Source of the DNA: Collodictyon triciliatum
Lineage: Eukaryota; CRuMs
Assembly (NCBI GenBank): GCA_043381765.1
Contig: JBHJMP010001057.1
Coordinates: 1-25,001, forward strand
Length of the DNA: 25,001 nucleotides
Reading direction: 5' to 3'
Each line of letters begins with the position of its first letter. Position 1 is the first letter of the stretch. Shown here in pieces: positions 8,301 to 18,225 of this stretch. The notes under the pieces are model-generated. The model searched no databases, was not told the origin of the DNA, and was given only the letters and a program-made list of their open reading frames with translations. A program made the position numbers and the translations under genes.

Positions 8301-9769
8301 AATTGATTTTTTTTTCCTTACCAAGGATGTAACGCATTCCCTCTTTCGGACTGCTTTTAATTTATGGAATAAGTGACCATGAGACATACTACTTTGAACA
8401 TTTATGCGCCAACCTTTTCTAAAATAGAACATTAACGTATGCTACGATAGATTGTAAGAATTTGCCTTAGCCATACTCCAAATCAGAATATTCGATCGAG
8501 TTGTTTACTTTATGTCGCAAATCTGTTCTAATCAATTTTTATTATGCTATTTAATCTTGAATTTTTGGAATTAGGATGTAAGTTCTAACATTTTTCGAAA
8601 TACGTTACCAGGCCTTTTTATTTTTAAAAAAAATAAAAAAAAATATGGCACTTGAACCCAGATATACTTGCACTTTAATTTGAAACTAACTTTTGTTTTT
8701 CTATTTGGGGAACATGAACATGTGCACAGAACGTAAGCGTAAATTATATTCAATTCATCTAAATGAACATTACATTCTAATATAATGTGGACTCATATTA
8801 TTCTCGTTGATTTTTATGTGATCATTCTTAGAGCCTCAATTTTTTTAAAATAATAAAACCACTTCGCAGGACGTGGGTTCTTCAACAACACAAACCAGTT
8901 CAAACAAAACATCCATTTTCAACCTAATTATGTCATACATTTTTTGAATTCCTAATAAAGATTTTTCTTTTTCTTTTTCTTTTTCTTTTTCTTTTTCTTT
9001 TTCTTTTTCTTTTTCTTTTTCTTTTTCTTTTTCTTTTTCTTTTTCTTTTTCTTTTTCTTTTTCTTTTTCTTTCTCCATTATTTCGGCACGGCACTGGAAC
9101 GCTTAATCAAACCACAGAAAGTACGACCTTACTTTTTTCTTTGAAAAATTCACCATCGCTATTTTTCTTTAAAATCAGTGATGATGCTTTGATTACTAAA
9201 CTAACCTCACCTGTTTTACACTTTTCTACCGACTTAGCGCGTAAGCTTTTCCTCTCTTCTTTTTCTCTATCATATTAGCTGTGCATCTTTTTCATGTCGC
9301 TTCAATTCTAAACTATGCCCAACCCTTGCGAATTATCACCCACCTACGTACCGTCCTGGCGTTGTTCAACCCGCCCATTTTCCCAAAATCAATGCTGCAG
9401 CCGGTAAGACCAACAGTACTCCTCATGATATATACTCCTATACTACTCTGTCGCAATACATCACTAAATCAAATCGTTTGATTTAAAAAAAAAACCTCAT
9501 CATCCTATCCCTGCAAACTCATTGCGCCAACGGACATTCTCCACCACCACGCTATCGTGAAGAACGTAAGCAATAGTTTCCTTACTCTCCCATCCACCCA
9601 TCACAACTGCATCTGCCCAAGCAAAACACCAGACCCTGCCTCACGCGCGCTCACTCTCTCCCTCTCTTCCGCGTAGCTCTACTTCGCCCCAAAGGGCATC
9701 AGCAACCTGCCGTGCTTCAACCAGGACGCCAACCAGTTTGGAAACCTCAAGGACCTCGAGTTCTACTAA
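5335..9769 (+). CDS. Leucine-rich-repeat protein with single-codon micro-exon ladders
   Basis: Intracellular LRR protein without visible signal peptide or membrane segment; probably a protein-interaction scaffold, partner unknown. Conventional exons, all phase 0: 5335-5493, 5743-5811, 5918-5989, 6125-6187, 7242-7397, 7666-7716, 7812-7868, 8223-8246, 9677-9769. They encode plant-PIRL/SHOC2-like repeats of 23-24 residues: IPEEIGNYTNLREMYLSG, LPASFTALTGVTKLDISSNS, LPRQISALLSLKFLAIHGCP, LPVWFTHLKNLEELQLV, VPEGIQQLPCW, LGALTNLRELKIYGNP and LPESITNLSKLTCLAI. The last exon carries APKGISNLPCF and ends NLKDLEFY-stop. A Ser/Ala repeat (CAGCCT hexamers) ends exon 7242-7397. Between 6187 and 7242, and between 8246 and 9677, the only exon-like signals I see are 3-base units flanked by AG and GT (described separately). 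The segment between 7868 and 8223 is unresolved. The start was chosen at the first ATG of a GC-rich exon that begins directly before the first repeat. An AATAAA lies 62 bases after the stop. Confidence 0.8.
5539..5664. repeat. (TTTCTA)n microsatellite in LRR intron 1
   Basis: About 18 perfect TTTCTA hexamers, then a few with a CA insertion, lie inside intron 5494-5742. The array is G-free on the gene's sense strand. Confidence 0.96.
6308..7101 (+). other. Micro-exon ladder 1: eight candidate one-codon exons
   Basis: Eight AG-NNN-GT units lie between LRR exons 6125-6187 and 7242-7397: GGG 6308-6310 (donor GTATGG), GAT 6420-6422 (GTGAGT), GGA 6516-6518 (GTAAGT), CAT 6610-6612 (GTGAGT), AAC 6694-6696 (GTAAGA), GAT 6828-6830 (GTATGT), GTT 6913-6915 (GTAAGT), ACC 7099-7101 (GTGAGT). 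Introns between them would be 81-183 nt, normal for this locus. Several have branch-point-like CTAAC/CTAAT and a T-rich tract before the AG. Inclusion of all eight would insert GDGHNDVT between LEELQLV and IRSVPEGI. Splicing is inferred from sequence alone. Confidence 0.6.
8326..9565 (+). other. Micro-exon ladder 2: nine to ten candidate tiny exons
   Basis: After the 24-nt exon 8223-8246 (QARSGTQN) come GAT 8326-8328 (donor GTAACG), then either AACATTAAC 8428-8436 (GTATGC) or ATT 8451-8453 (GTAAGA), then GAT 8575-8577 (GTAAGT), AAC 8730-8732 (GTAAGC), GAC 8870-8872 (GTGGGT), AAA 9118-9120 (GTACGA), CGC 9238-9240 (GTAAGC), CCG 9401-9403 (GTAAGA) and AAC 9563-9565 (GTAAGC). All are multiples of three, lie between phase-0 exons, and are spaced by 79-245 nt. 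Full inclusion would give a polar stretch (D, NIN or I, then DNDKRPN) before LYFAPKGISNLPCF. The 8428 and 8451 options are mutually exclusive because only 14 nt separate them. A further isolated candidate, TAT at 7525-7527 (donor GTGTTG), lies between ladders. Confidence 0.55.
8961..9073. repeat. (TTTTTC)n microsatellite inside micro-exon ladder 2
   Basis: About 18 near-perfect TTTTTC hexamers lie in the intron between the candidate micro-exons GAC (8870) and AAA (9118), making it the longest intron of the ladder. Confidence 0.96.
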
Positions 9770-9830
9770 GAGGCTGCCTCTCCAGTCCGGCCGCCCGGCC
9801 CTTTCGCCTGCTCCAAACCACCACACACAA

Positions 9831-9836
9831 AATAAA
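9831..9836 (+). promoter_or_regulatory. Polyadenylation-signal-like AATAAA of LRR gene
   Basis: Canonical AATAAA 62 bases downstream of the LRR stop codon (TAA 9767-9769). The (TTTG)n array and the next gene begin further downstream. Confidence 0.55.
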
Positions 9837-9976
9837 CGGAGTGCGGATTCATGCCACAAGCAGCACGAGAGAGTCCTGCTTCAAAGCCCACGTTGACTCC
9901 TATCCTGTGCGGCGCTGGGTGTGCGAATCCGTGTGTTTGACGGTCCAAGATGCAGAGGCTGGGCTGCTTTCAGCTG

Positions 9977-10083
9977 CTTGTTTGTTTGTTTGTTTGTTTG
10001 TTTGTTTGTTTGTTTGTTTGTTTGTTTGTTTGTTTGTTTGTTTGTTTGTTTGTTTGTTTGTTTGTTTGTTTGTTTGTTTGCTT
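9977..10083. repeat. (TTTG)n microsatellite between LRR and CCDC57-like genes
   Basis: About 26 TTTG units lie 140 bases beyond the LRR poly(A)-like signal and 120 bases before the next start codon. The rest of the interval 9770-10204 is GC-rich flank with no exon I can support. Unlike the intronic arrays, this one has G on the coding strand. Confidence 0.96.
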
Positions 10084-10204
10084 GTATGGAGGAGTGGAGG
10101 AGTGGAGAAGTGGATGGCCGCAGGCAGGAAGAGACTTGTTCTGAAACTCGTTCTCTATGAAAGGTTTGTCGGCCTCGCTTGCGTTGGTTGAGGGCGCTGA
10201 GTCG

Positions 10205-13200
10205 ATGGAGGATCGTAAGCAGAGAAACACTGCACCGCGGGCAGGTGCAGAGTCGCCATCGGACTCTGAGCCCCGTGTTGCAGGCAGCGATGTTGGCAGC
10301 TTTGTGAACCCAACGTCCCAGCAACTGCGGCTGATGATGCAGCAAAAGGAGAAGGAGCTGCAGCAGATCAACGAGATGCGCTTCAGATCTGTGGAGGACG
10401 AGCTCAAGACCAAAGAGCAGCAGGCAAGTGCTCATGGCCTCGTCTTCCTCGATTACTTTTTTTCACATCCTCTTTCTTTCCTTTCTTTTCTTTTCCTTTC
10501 CTTTCCTTTCTTTTCTTTTCTTTTCTTTCTTTTTCTTTTCTTTCTTTTTCTTTTCTTTCTTTTTCTTTCTTTTTCTTTCCTTTCCTTTCCTTTCCTTTCC
10601 TTTCCTTTCTTTTCTTTTCTTTCTTTTCTTTCTTTTCTTTCTTATCTTTCTTTTCATTTCCTTTCCTTTCATTTCATTTCCTTTCCTTTCCTTTCTTTCC
10701 TTTCCTTTCTTTCTTTTCTTTTCTTTCCTTTCTTATCTTTCTTTTCTTTCCTTTCCTTTCCTTTCATTTCTTTTCTTTTCTTTTTCTTTTCTTTTTCTTT
10801 TCTTTTTCTTTTCTTTTTCTTTTCTTTTTCTTTCTTTTTCTTTCTTTTTTCTTTCTTTTTCTTTCTTTTTCTTTCTTTTTTCTTTTTTCTTTCTTTATTA
10901 TTTATTTACTAATTAATTAATTAATTAATTAATTAATGGATTTCTTAATTTTTTTAATCGCGAGGATGTGGCTTTTAACATGAAGAGTAAATATATAAGT
11001 AGATCGCGCACGAGAGATCAAAGTTTCAGAAGCTTAGACAGGACTTTGAATATAACCTTAAATTACTGGAGGAGCGCGATGAAGAATTGGAGAGATACGA
11101 TAAAACTTTTTCAGATTTACGCCAGCTTCTACAAGAGAAGTACCAATACTAAAATGAAACGTTTTGTATATGCTTTCTTTTCCTTATCTATTATTTTATC
11201 TTATTATATTTCATAATTTTCTTTATTTCTTATTTCTCAATATCTTAATACACCACCAAGTTAGTGACGTTTATATATTATCCTTTTCTTTCTTCTTAAT
11301 TTACATTAAACCCATCAGAGAATCTGCGTTGAGCGATAGCAAGATTATGTTGGCTGATGCGCAATCTAAAATCAAACATGAGCAATCAAGGATAGTAGAA
11401 ATTGAATCTTACTACCAGACGAAGTTAATGGAGTCAAAAGATTTGATACTCGTTTGATTTCATTACTGAATATTGTGATATTATTTTATTTTATTTTGAA
11501 AAAGATTATCTCATACCAGCACTCAAAGTTGCCACGTTCCTTTTTTTTTTTTTTGAAAAAAAATGCATACGTAACATAAGCAGATGTCTAATTTTCGGCC
11601 TTATCTCTTCATCTCAATAGCAAGCAAGGTGGCAATCAGAACAAGAAGTAGCCCAACAAAGGTCTTTCTCTGTTTTTTTTTTTTTCCATTTTTTTTCATA
11701 TTATCATTCAATTCAATGTTTGGAATTTTGACCACCTTTAACAATCGTTGCTAGAGAGGACATCGAAAGTCAACGGAGAAAATTAGTTGTCCAGTTAAGA
11801 GAAAAGGAAGCTGAAATTGATGCCATCAGGTTTGCCTTATAATCATGACTACCTTCATATGAACTAAAGTATAATCGGATGAATAAAATACATGTTTTTT
11901 AAAACGAGAAAATATTGTTAATGTCAATATCAATTCGCTGAAGGAGGGAGTCATCGCTCAACTATGAACAATCCCTTAAGCAACTGCAGGAAAGACATCA
12001 AAAAACAGCTGATGAGCTTTTGACACTAGTTCAATGTAATTGTTGATACAAATGGCAACAGTAGAAACAAAATTGATAAATATCGATTTTTTTTTTGTTC
12101 CGCTAAAAGACCTTTGTTAATATCATTTCAAACCATATTTAAACGCAATTACTTTAAAATCATGAACAAGTGCATGAAAGCCAAATCAAGAACCAATCAA
12201 AAACTATCGAGATCATCACCATCGAAAAGAATGGGTTAACCACAAACGTACATGAGCTGCAACTAGCTCTAAAGTACATCCCATCGTTATTAAATACTAT
12301 CCTTTTTGTTTTCATCAATTCGTTGTTGTTGTTTTTTGAGATATACAACAAAGATATTATGCCTTTCTTTATATATTTTATTCAAATCATCCATTATCAA
12401 TTCTGATAAAATTATGGACAGGGATGTAGAAAAAAGGCTCAAATCGACATCCTGGGAACTGGAAGACACAACGCGCTCGAAGGATATACAAATAAAAGAA
12501 CTGGAAATGAATCTTAAAAAAGTATCAAAAATATACAAATTAATATTTGACCAAATTTATTCAGAGAGCAGTTGATTTATGTGATTTTTTTAAAATAAAA
12601 TAACATTTTCTGAACAACAGGCACAGGAATCAAAGAGTTTGATGATAGCTGAATTTGAAGAGAAGATGAACGAACTCATGTCAAATCTTCAGACCGTAGA
12701 ACAAGTATCAAGACTCAACTCGTTAAATCTATTATTATGAATAATGACATTATATACACTTGTTGGGAATAATTTAATGAAATAGGAATATTCGGCTGAT
12801 AATGAAGAGAAACAGAGGCAGTTTCATCAAGCTGCAGCCGAAAAAGATACTCATATACGAGAAATAACCATGAGCTTGCAAGTATGTCTCCAATATCTAC
12901 AATTTTAAATAAAAAGATGCATTAAAAGTTGAAGAAAAACCAGGAGCTGACATTCAAGAGTACCTTTTATGATAAAAGAGTCGGATTGAGTCTATCAACG
13001 AAACATGTGAAAGACTTAAGCGTGAACTGGAGGATGAAAAGGCATCACATAAAAGAACTAAATGGGAGGTAGATGAATCTTGCTATACATAAGCCTTGTA
13101 AAACACTTGAATTATATATTGATATATTTGCTAATATAATCATATCCATGCCACTGGATTCATTCAAAATAGTTTGAAGATAAACTAAGAAGAAAAGATA

Positions 13201-16200
13201 CCGAACATCTACAAGAGATTTCATTACAGAAAATATCTGCCGAAAAACTACAGAATGAACTCTCTGCTGCTGAATTGGAGATAAAAAATAGGGAAAAGGA
13301 TATATCATCTCTAAAGGAGAAGTTCACTAATACAAAAAGAGCTCTCGACGAAAAGCGTGACGAGTTGGAATCAACAAAGGTTTGTTGATGATTGTTGGAC
13401 TGTATATTTTGTCCCCATATGATAATGAAATAAAAACGTACGATGATAGAAAGAGTAAAATAAAATAAAAATGAATACCAAACTGTATAGTGTAATTAAA
13501 ATTGAATTAGAATCCTCTTTTATACACATCACATATATTGTAGAAATGAAGGCAATTATTTCTCATAATTGATTTGATTTCTAGACTCATCTTCAAAAGC
13601 AAATCGAAAAGGAACAGGAATCAAACCAAAAGTTGGTTGATGGTGAGATATTTCTATGTTATCATCAAAAAGATTTGTAGATAATCTTTGCAGTATACTA
13701 ATCGTTCGTGATATGCAAACTTAGAGAGCAGAATTTTGAAAAAAGACGTTGAAAAGAAAGAGCGGTAAGTCTTGTAGATTACTGAATAATCGTACCACAC
13801 TGATTATATTGCATCGATGATAAAGTAAATCCTCCATCATGTGCGAATTGAAAAGAAGAGATAGAGAGAGAAAAACAATAAACAAAGTGCCCGGAAGCTA
13901 GCAGAGTTTTTCATTTTTGCTATAAAAAATGTGGCAGAGAGGTAGCTTCTCTTCAAGATAGCCTGAAAGCATTGGATTTACAAGCAGCTGCAACAGAAAA
14001 ACTTTTACGAGAAACGAAGCAGCAGAATGAAGAACTATCCATTCTCATTGAGGTAGGTTTTATGCATTCCCAAAATACGTTAATTAAGACTACTTTTGAT
14101 TTTCGCAACAGTTTTAGTAAACATATTCACATAACATGATGTTCTTAAAAGAACTGTATGACCTCCAGTATTCCTATCTTACCATTTTTCAACACCACGA
14201 TAATCAAACCCAATACATACTGTTATCAGAAATCAGAAGAGCAGTGTAATCAACTTGAACGGGAGTTGCAAAGAGCCGATTCAGAGCTTGCGCAATGGAG
14301 GCAACAAATTGAACGGCCCCTTTCCGCTCAAATTACTCGGTACTTTGTTGCTGTTATAATATGATTGCGTGTGCTTGATGATAATCCTTTTGTTATTTTC
14401 CAAAATAGTTTACAGAAAGCTGCTTTGAATCATGGTTTACCTTCTGTCAGATTGGATTCACCAAACACTCCCTTTAGTGTTGCTCTTCCAGAAAGTATGT
14501 AAATAATATATGTTTTGTGTGTTGTTGATTTTTTTTTTTTTATTCTTCCTTTCAATTGTGTGCAGGATGGTGAAGATACTGGCTGCTGTTGATTTTATTA
14601 TTTATTATTTATTATTTATTTATTATTTATTTATTATTTATTTATTATTTATTTATTATTTATTTATTATTTATTTATTGTTTATTTATTGTTTATTTAT
14701 TGTTTATTTATTGTTTATTTATTATTTATTTTTATAGAATCTATTGTGGATTTGCAATATATCCTTATGACATTCTTAAACCAGTGTCTCCTCTGCCTTC
14801 GCCGTCGATTTTACTTCCACCAACACCCGTATTTTCACAGGGATCAAAGCCCACTACTCCCCTAGAAGCTATTCATTCAAATTTTGACGCTATAACGTAA
14901 TTAATTCACACTAATATTAATATAGGTATCGTATGATAAACGTGTATTATTTCGAATCTTTGTTGTGCAGTCATAATATTACGACATGAACCGCAACGCT
15001 AGAAATTAACAGGCAGATATAATATTTCTAAAGTTCCTTACAAACTCACAGAAATTCGGCACATATGAATATACTGAAGAAGGAAAACGAAGATTTGAAG
15101 AACTACTGTCTGAAATTGCAAGATGAGGTTTTTTTAAAAAATATATATGTAATTTTGCTTCATGATTTTTAGAAATAAAATAATATTTTGTTCGTGGTAT
15201 TATTATCTACTATCCCACTGTATTCATTTTTTTTTTTCTGAATAAAAATTGCCTTGAAAAATAGAACCAAAAGGTTCGGTCTGTGATTGTAGAAATGAGA
15301 TTAGAGATGGAAAATCTACAGAAGACAACTAATCCCGAACAAGACAAGGTGAAATCCATAGCATGCTAATCATGAGATGTACATCACGGTTGATAACAAA
15401 ATGTAGTTATCAAATGTTCTATTAACATCCATAACATCTATGTAGCGGTTGCAAATGGAAATAGAAACTCTAAAGAGAGATGGGTAGCTCTTCATAATTA
15501 GTCGTGAATATGAATGACTCTATCTATTTATGTAAAGTTGTAATATATTTTCGGAGCAATCAGCCTGAAATAGCTTTAAATGCCATATTTAAATCATCGA
15601 TTTTTTGAAGAGATTCCAAACTACGGGAGATATTCCAACTCAAGACCGAGCTTCGTAATATGCAAGAACAGACACAACTTTCAAATGTTAGGCCATTATA
15701 AATTGATTCCTTTTTATTTAATCTAAATATAAAAAACATTCCTGCTGTAAATTAGAAATCGACGGACGAGCTCGTTCGTGAAAGGATGCTTCTTATTGAA
15801 AGGTTTACACACTAATTTAGACAAACTAAAGACTTTTAATCGTCTGCTTTTAATTATATATCTTTATTGAATACATCCGATGCATTTGCGCTATTAACTG
15901 AAACCTCTTAACATCTCATGGGGCTTTTCTTCGGCATTCTTTTTGATACCGTATGATGCCTTCTTGAAATTTTCACATCGTCACAAGAATTAAGACATTC
16001 GAAGCGCAATATGACTTGGTCATTAAAGAAAACAGAATTCTCCGGTCAAAGGTGACTTTCATTTGTGGTTATGTAGCTCATTTAAGACGAAATCAAATAG
16101 AACTCATTTCGAAATTCACTATGTAACTTGTAAAAAATTAGATACACGAAGCTGCAAAAGATCTCGTTCGGCTGACTTCAGAAAAGGAAGCCCTGATAGG

Positions 16201-17643
16201 TTTCAATTAATCACACCGACAAACGACGGAAACTCCCCTCATACTATGAAATAACTATCTGGGATACATTTGCTATTTTTAACTGTAATTTTCCTGAACA
16301 CTCTATTAGATATAAGTAACTCGCTCAGAGCCGATTTAAGAGCCTTGAACTCCATCAAAGATGAAGAAGCAACTGAAAGTATTGTCACTTATATCGGTGT
16401 TTCTCTACCTCTGAAGTAGTGAAGTGGCTTGTAGTCATTAAAATGTATTTGATTGAGATTGTTGTGTTCTGGGTAGAATATAACGACTTCTTTCTTTTCT
16501 TTCTTTTTTTATTTTGTTGGGTGAAATTACATGTGCCCTAAATTATGTATGTACCAAACTAGATCAGGAATATCACAAGTTCAACTCTCGTTTGCAAGGT
16601 GTAGAGTACTCACTTAGAGAAACACAGAAACGAAACGCAAAATTGAAAAGCGAACTTGAATCGCGTGATGTGTGTTCTTGAATATTTTCAAAAAAAAAAA
16701 TTATTTTTTTTTACAATGTCTTCGTTTCTTGATTCCCAAGGATTCGTGAACATTTCACCTTCGCATGTCGTATTGATTACAAATGTTTTTCATTTCATAT
16801 GCCACATATATTTGTGTAGGATTATCGAAGTTCGGACCACTTTCCAACGAAACAGGTTCTTGTAAATTTTAATGAATTTGTTGAAGCCAGGTTTCAGATA
16901 TCATGAAAGCCTTTGCAATTACCTAACCAATGATTATTATAATTATAATCATAACTGGAAACAAATTTAGGACTCTGGAGTATCTCGATCATCGTCTGTA
17001 TACCACCTAAATATTTTTATTTTATATCTATTTATTTAGAAAGAAAAAAAAAGTAATGTATCTATCAATATCAACTGTTTAATCGCTAATTTTATCGTAC
17101 TTTAACACAGTCGCTTATTACTACGAAATATACTTTTAGATTTTCTCAGCACTTACCAAAATAATTATACTAATTGTAACAATTAACTACCTCGTGGGAA
17201 ATTATATCCGGTTTATGCAGATATGGTTGGAATCTTATACTTGGCGTTCGAAAATAGGGAGAATACATTTGTCCCTCAATTATACCCACTATCTCGCGTA
17301 TGGTGACATCTTCTATCGCCCATCAGATACCAGCCCGAGTGGAAAACTCGCCCAGTCGAATCCGCTACGCACACGACCCACCTCATCCACATCCAGGGAA
17401 ACACCGAGCCAAGTAATTGCAGCCATTCCACACTCAAGCATCTCACAAACAAATATACGATTATTTTCTCTTGGTACACATACCTTCCCATCTGTCCGCC
17501 ATCTCGCAAAAACCAAATACATTGAGCAGCATGACATGCAGACCAAGGCGCGACAAAAGCTCACCCCTGCGAAGCGCGTTGAGACCCCGACCGAGCCTCC
17601 GAGGCCTGTGCGCAACTACAACGTCCGCGATGATACGATGTAG
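10205..17643 (+). CDS. CCDC57-like coiled-coil protein
   Basis: Large coiled-coil protein resembling vertebrate CCDC57, a centriolar-satellite/microtubule-associated protein. Main exons: 10205-10423, 11003-11139, 11319-11451, 11621-11661, 11755-11829, 11944-12035, 12171-12273, 12422-12521, 12621-12704, 12786-12881, 12991-13068, 13173-13379, 13585-13642, 13725-13764, 13938-14052, 14230-14339, 14409-14494, 14785-14896, 15052-15127, 15265-15348, 15446-15483, 15611-15686, 15756-15802, 15988-16051, 16142-16199, 16310-16378, 16563-16669, 16820-16855, one ending at 17412, and 17530-17643. Phases match at every junction through 16855; the tail exons between 16855 and 17412 are not fixed. The most CCDC57-like blocks are DFEYNLKLLEERDEELERYD near the N-terminus, AEFEEKMNELM, LNHGLPS and EMRLEMENL. 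The C-terminal tail is basic and Pro/Ser/Thr-rich, ending YNVRDDTM. The first intron has a GC donor (CAG/GCAAGT at 10424). An in-frame upstream ATG at 10157 is an alternative start. Confidence 0.8.
10466..10895. repeat. Long degenerate polypyrimidine array (TTTTC/CTTTC/TTTTTC)
   Basis: Some 430 bases of almost pure T and C in mixed pentamer, hexamer and nonamer phases fill the first intron of the CCDC57-like gene. Rare A bases mark ATTTC variants. Long Phe/Leu/Ser reading frames through it are artefacts. Confidence 0.96.
10904..10937. repeat. (TTAA)n array
   Basis: Eight TTAA/TAAT units follow the polypyrimidine array in the same intron, just upstream of the acceptor region for exon 11003. 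Confidence 0.9.
14592..14737. repeat. 11-base array (TTATTTATTTA)n with a G-variant block
   Basis: Intronic array between exons 14409-14494 and 14785-14896 with an 11-base higher-order unit (TTATTTATTTA). About four consecutive units carry TTG in place of TTA, showing local unit homogenisation. It is the only intronic array in a plus-strand gene that has G on the sense strand. Confidence 0.93.
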
Positions 17644-18225
17644 ATTGCAGTGCGCATATTGTATCCGTCGTCCTCCTCTTCTTTGCCGTCTTCAATGTTC
17701 TCAACTGATATCCACCGCGCTAGAATTCAGTCATGCCGCTTCGTGGCCGGCTGCATTTGTAAAGTAACCCCCACAATAACCGACCGCCGACGATTCAAAT
17801 GAAAATGTGTTTATTTATATCAATCGCAGGAAGAAAGGATGAAATAGGATAAGAACTGTGAGCCAGAATGTGGTGAGGGCATGACGCTCTCCTTTTGACA
17901 AGCAAATAATCGCACTGGCGTCAGTTTTGTATCCCACGCGATGAAAGATTAGAGGGTTGCATGTGTTTTCTTTCGTGTCTTTAGTATCAAAGGCAGAGCG
18001 CCCTTGATGGGAAATGAAGCTTTGATTTGGGGAATAGGAGCGGATGAAAGGAAGAGAGTGATACCATCAGGATTACTATCACACTGGAATCGTTCGTCAG
18101 AAACTCAACCGATAACCACATAGATGCACATAATTAGCACTCTTGCAAGGACAGGCAGAGCAGAACAGAGCAACGCAGATCAAAACAGATCACACAAGCA
18201 GCACAACAGACGCCGACATGAATCG
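17644..18225. other. Convergent 3' intergenic region
   Basis: Lies between the stop of the CCDC57-like gene and the stop of the minus-strand gene at 18226. No exon is supported. A TTTATT at about 17811 could be a minus-strand AATAAA, but it is over 400 bases from the minus-strand stop. An ATG-led GC-rich plus frame at 18218 overlaps the better-supported minus-strand exon. Confidence 0.6.

Noticed and set aside
9881-10435. Frames with (FVCL)n or (KQTN)n repeats
   Set aside because: They are products of the (TTTG)n array between genes; flanking sequence shows no coding signature in those frames.
10157-10916. Extension of the first CCDC57-like exon into a Phe/Leu/Ser-rich protein
   Set aside because: The coding signal stops at the GCAAGT donor at 10424; beyond it is intronic polypyrimidine repeat, and the conserved DFEYNLKLLEERDEEL block resumes at 11003.
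12944-12959. 16-nt exon GAGCTGACATTCAAGA between exons 12786-12881 and 12991-13068
   Set aside because: It would shift frame; the acceptor at 12989-12990 joins directly in phase 0 to the coiled-coil frame.
17276-17615. Minus-strand frames opposite the C-terminal exons of the CCDC57-like gene
   Set aside because: They are GC-rich shadows of plus-strand terminal exons, with no splice continuity.
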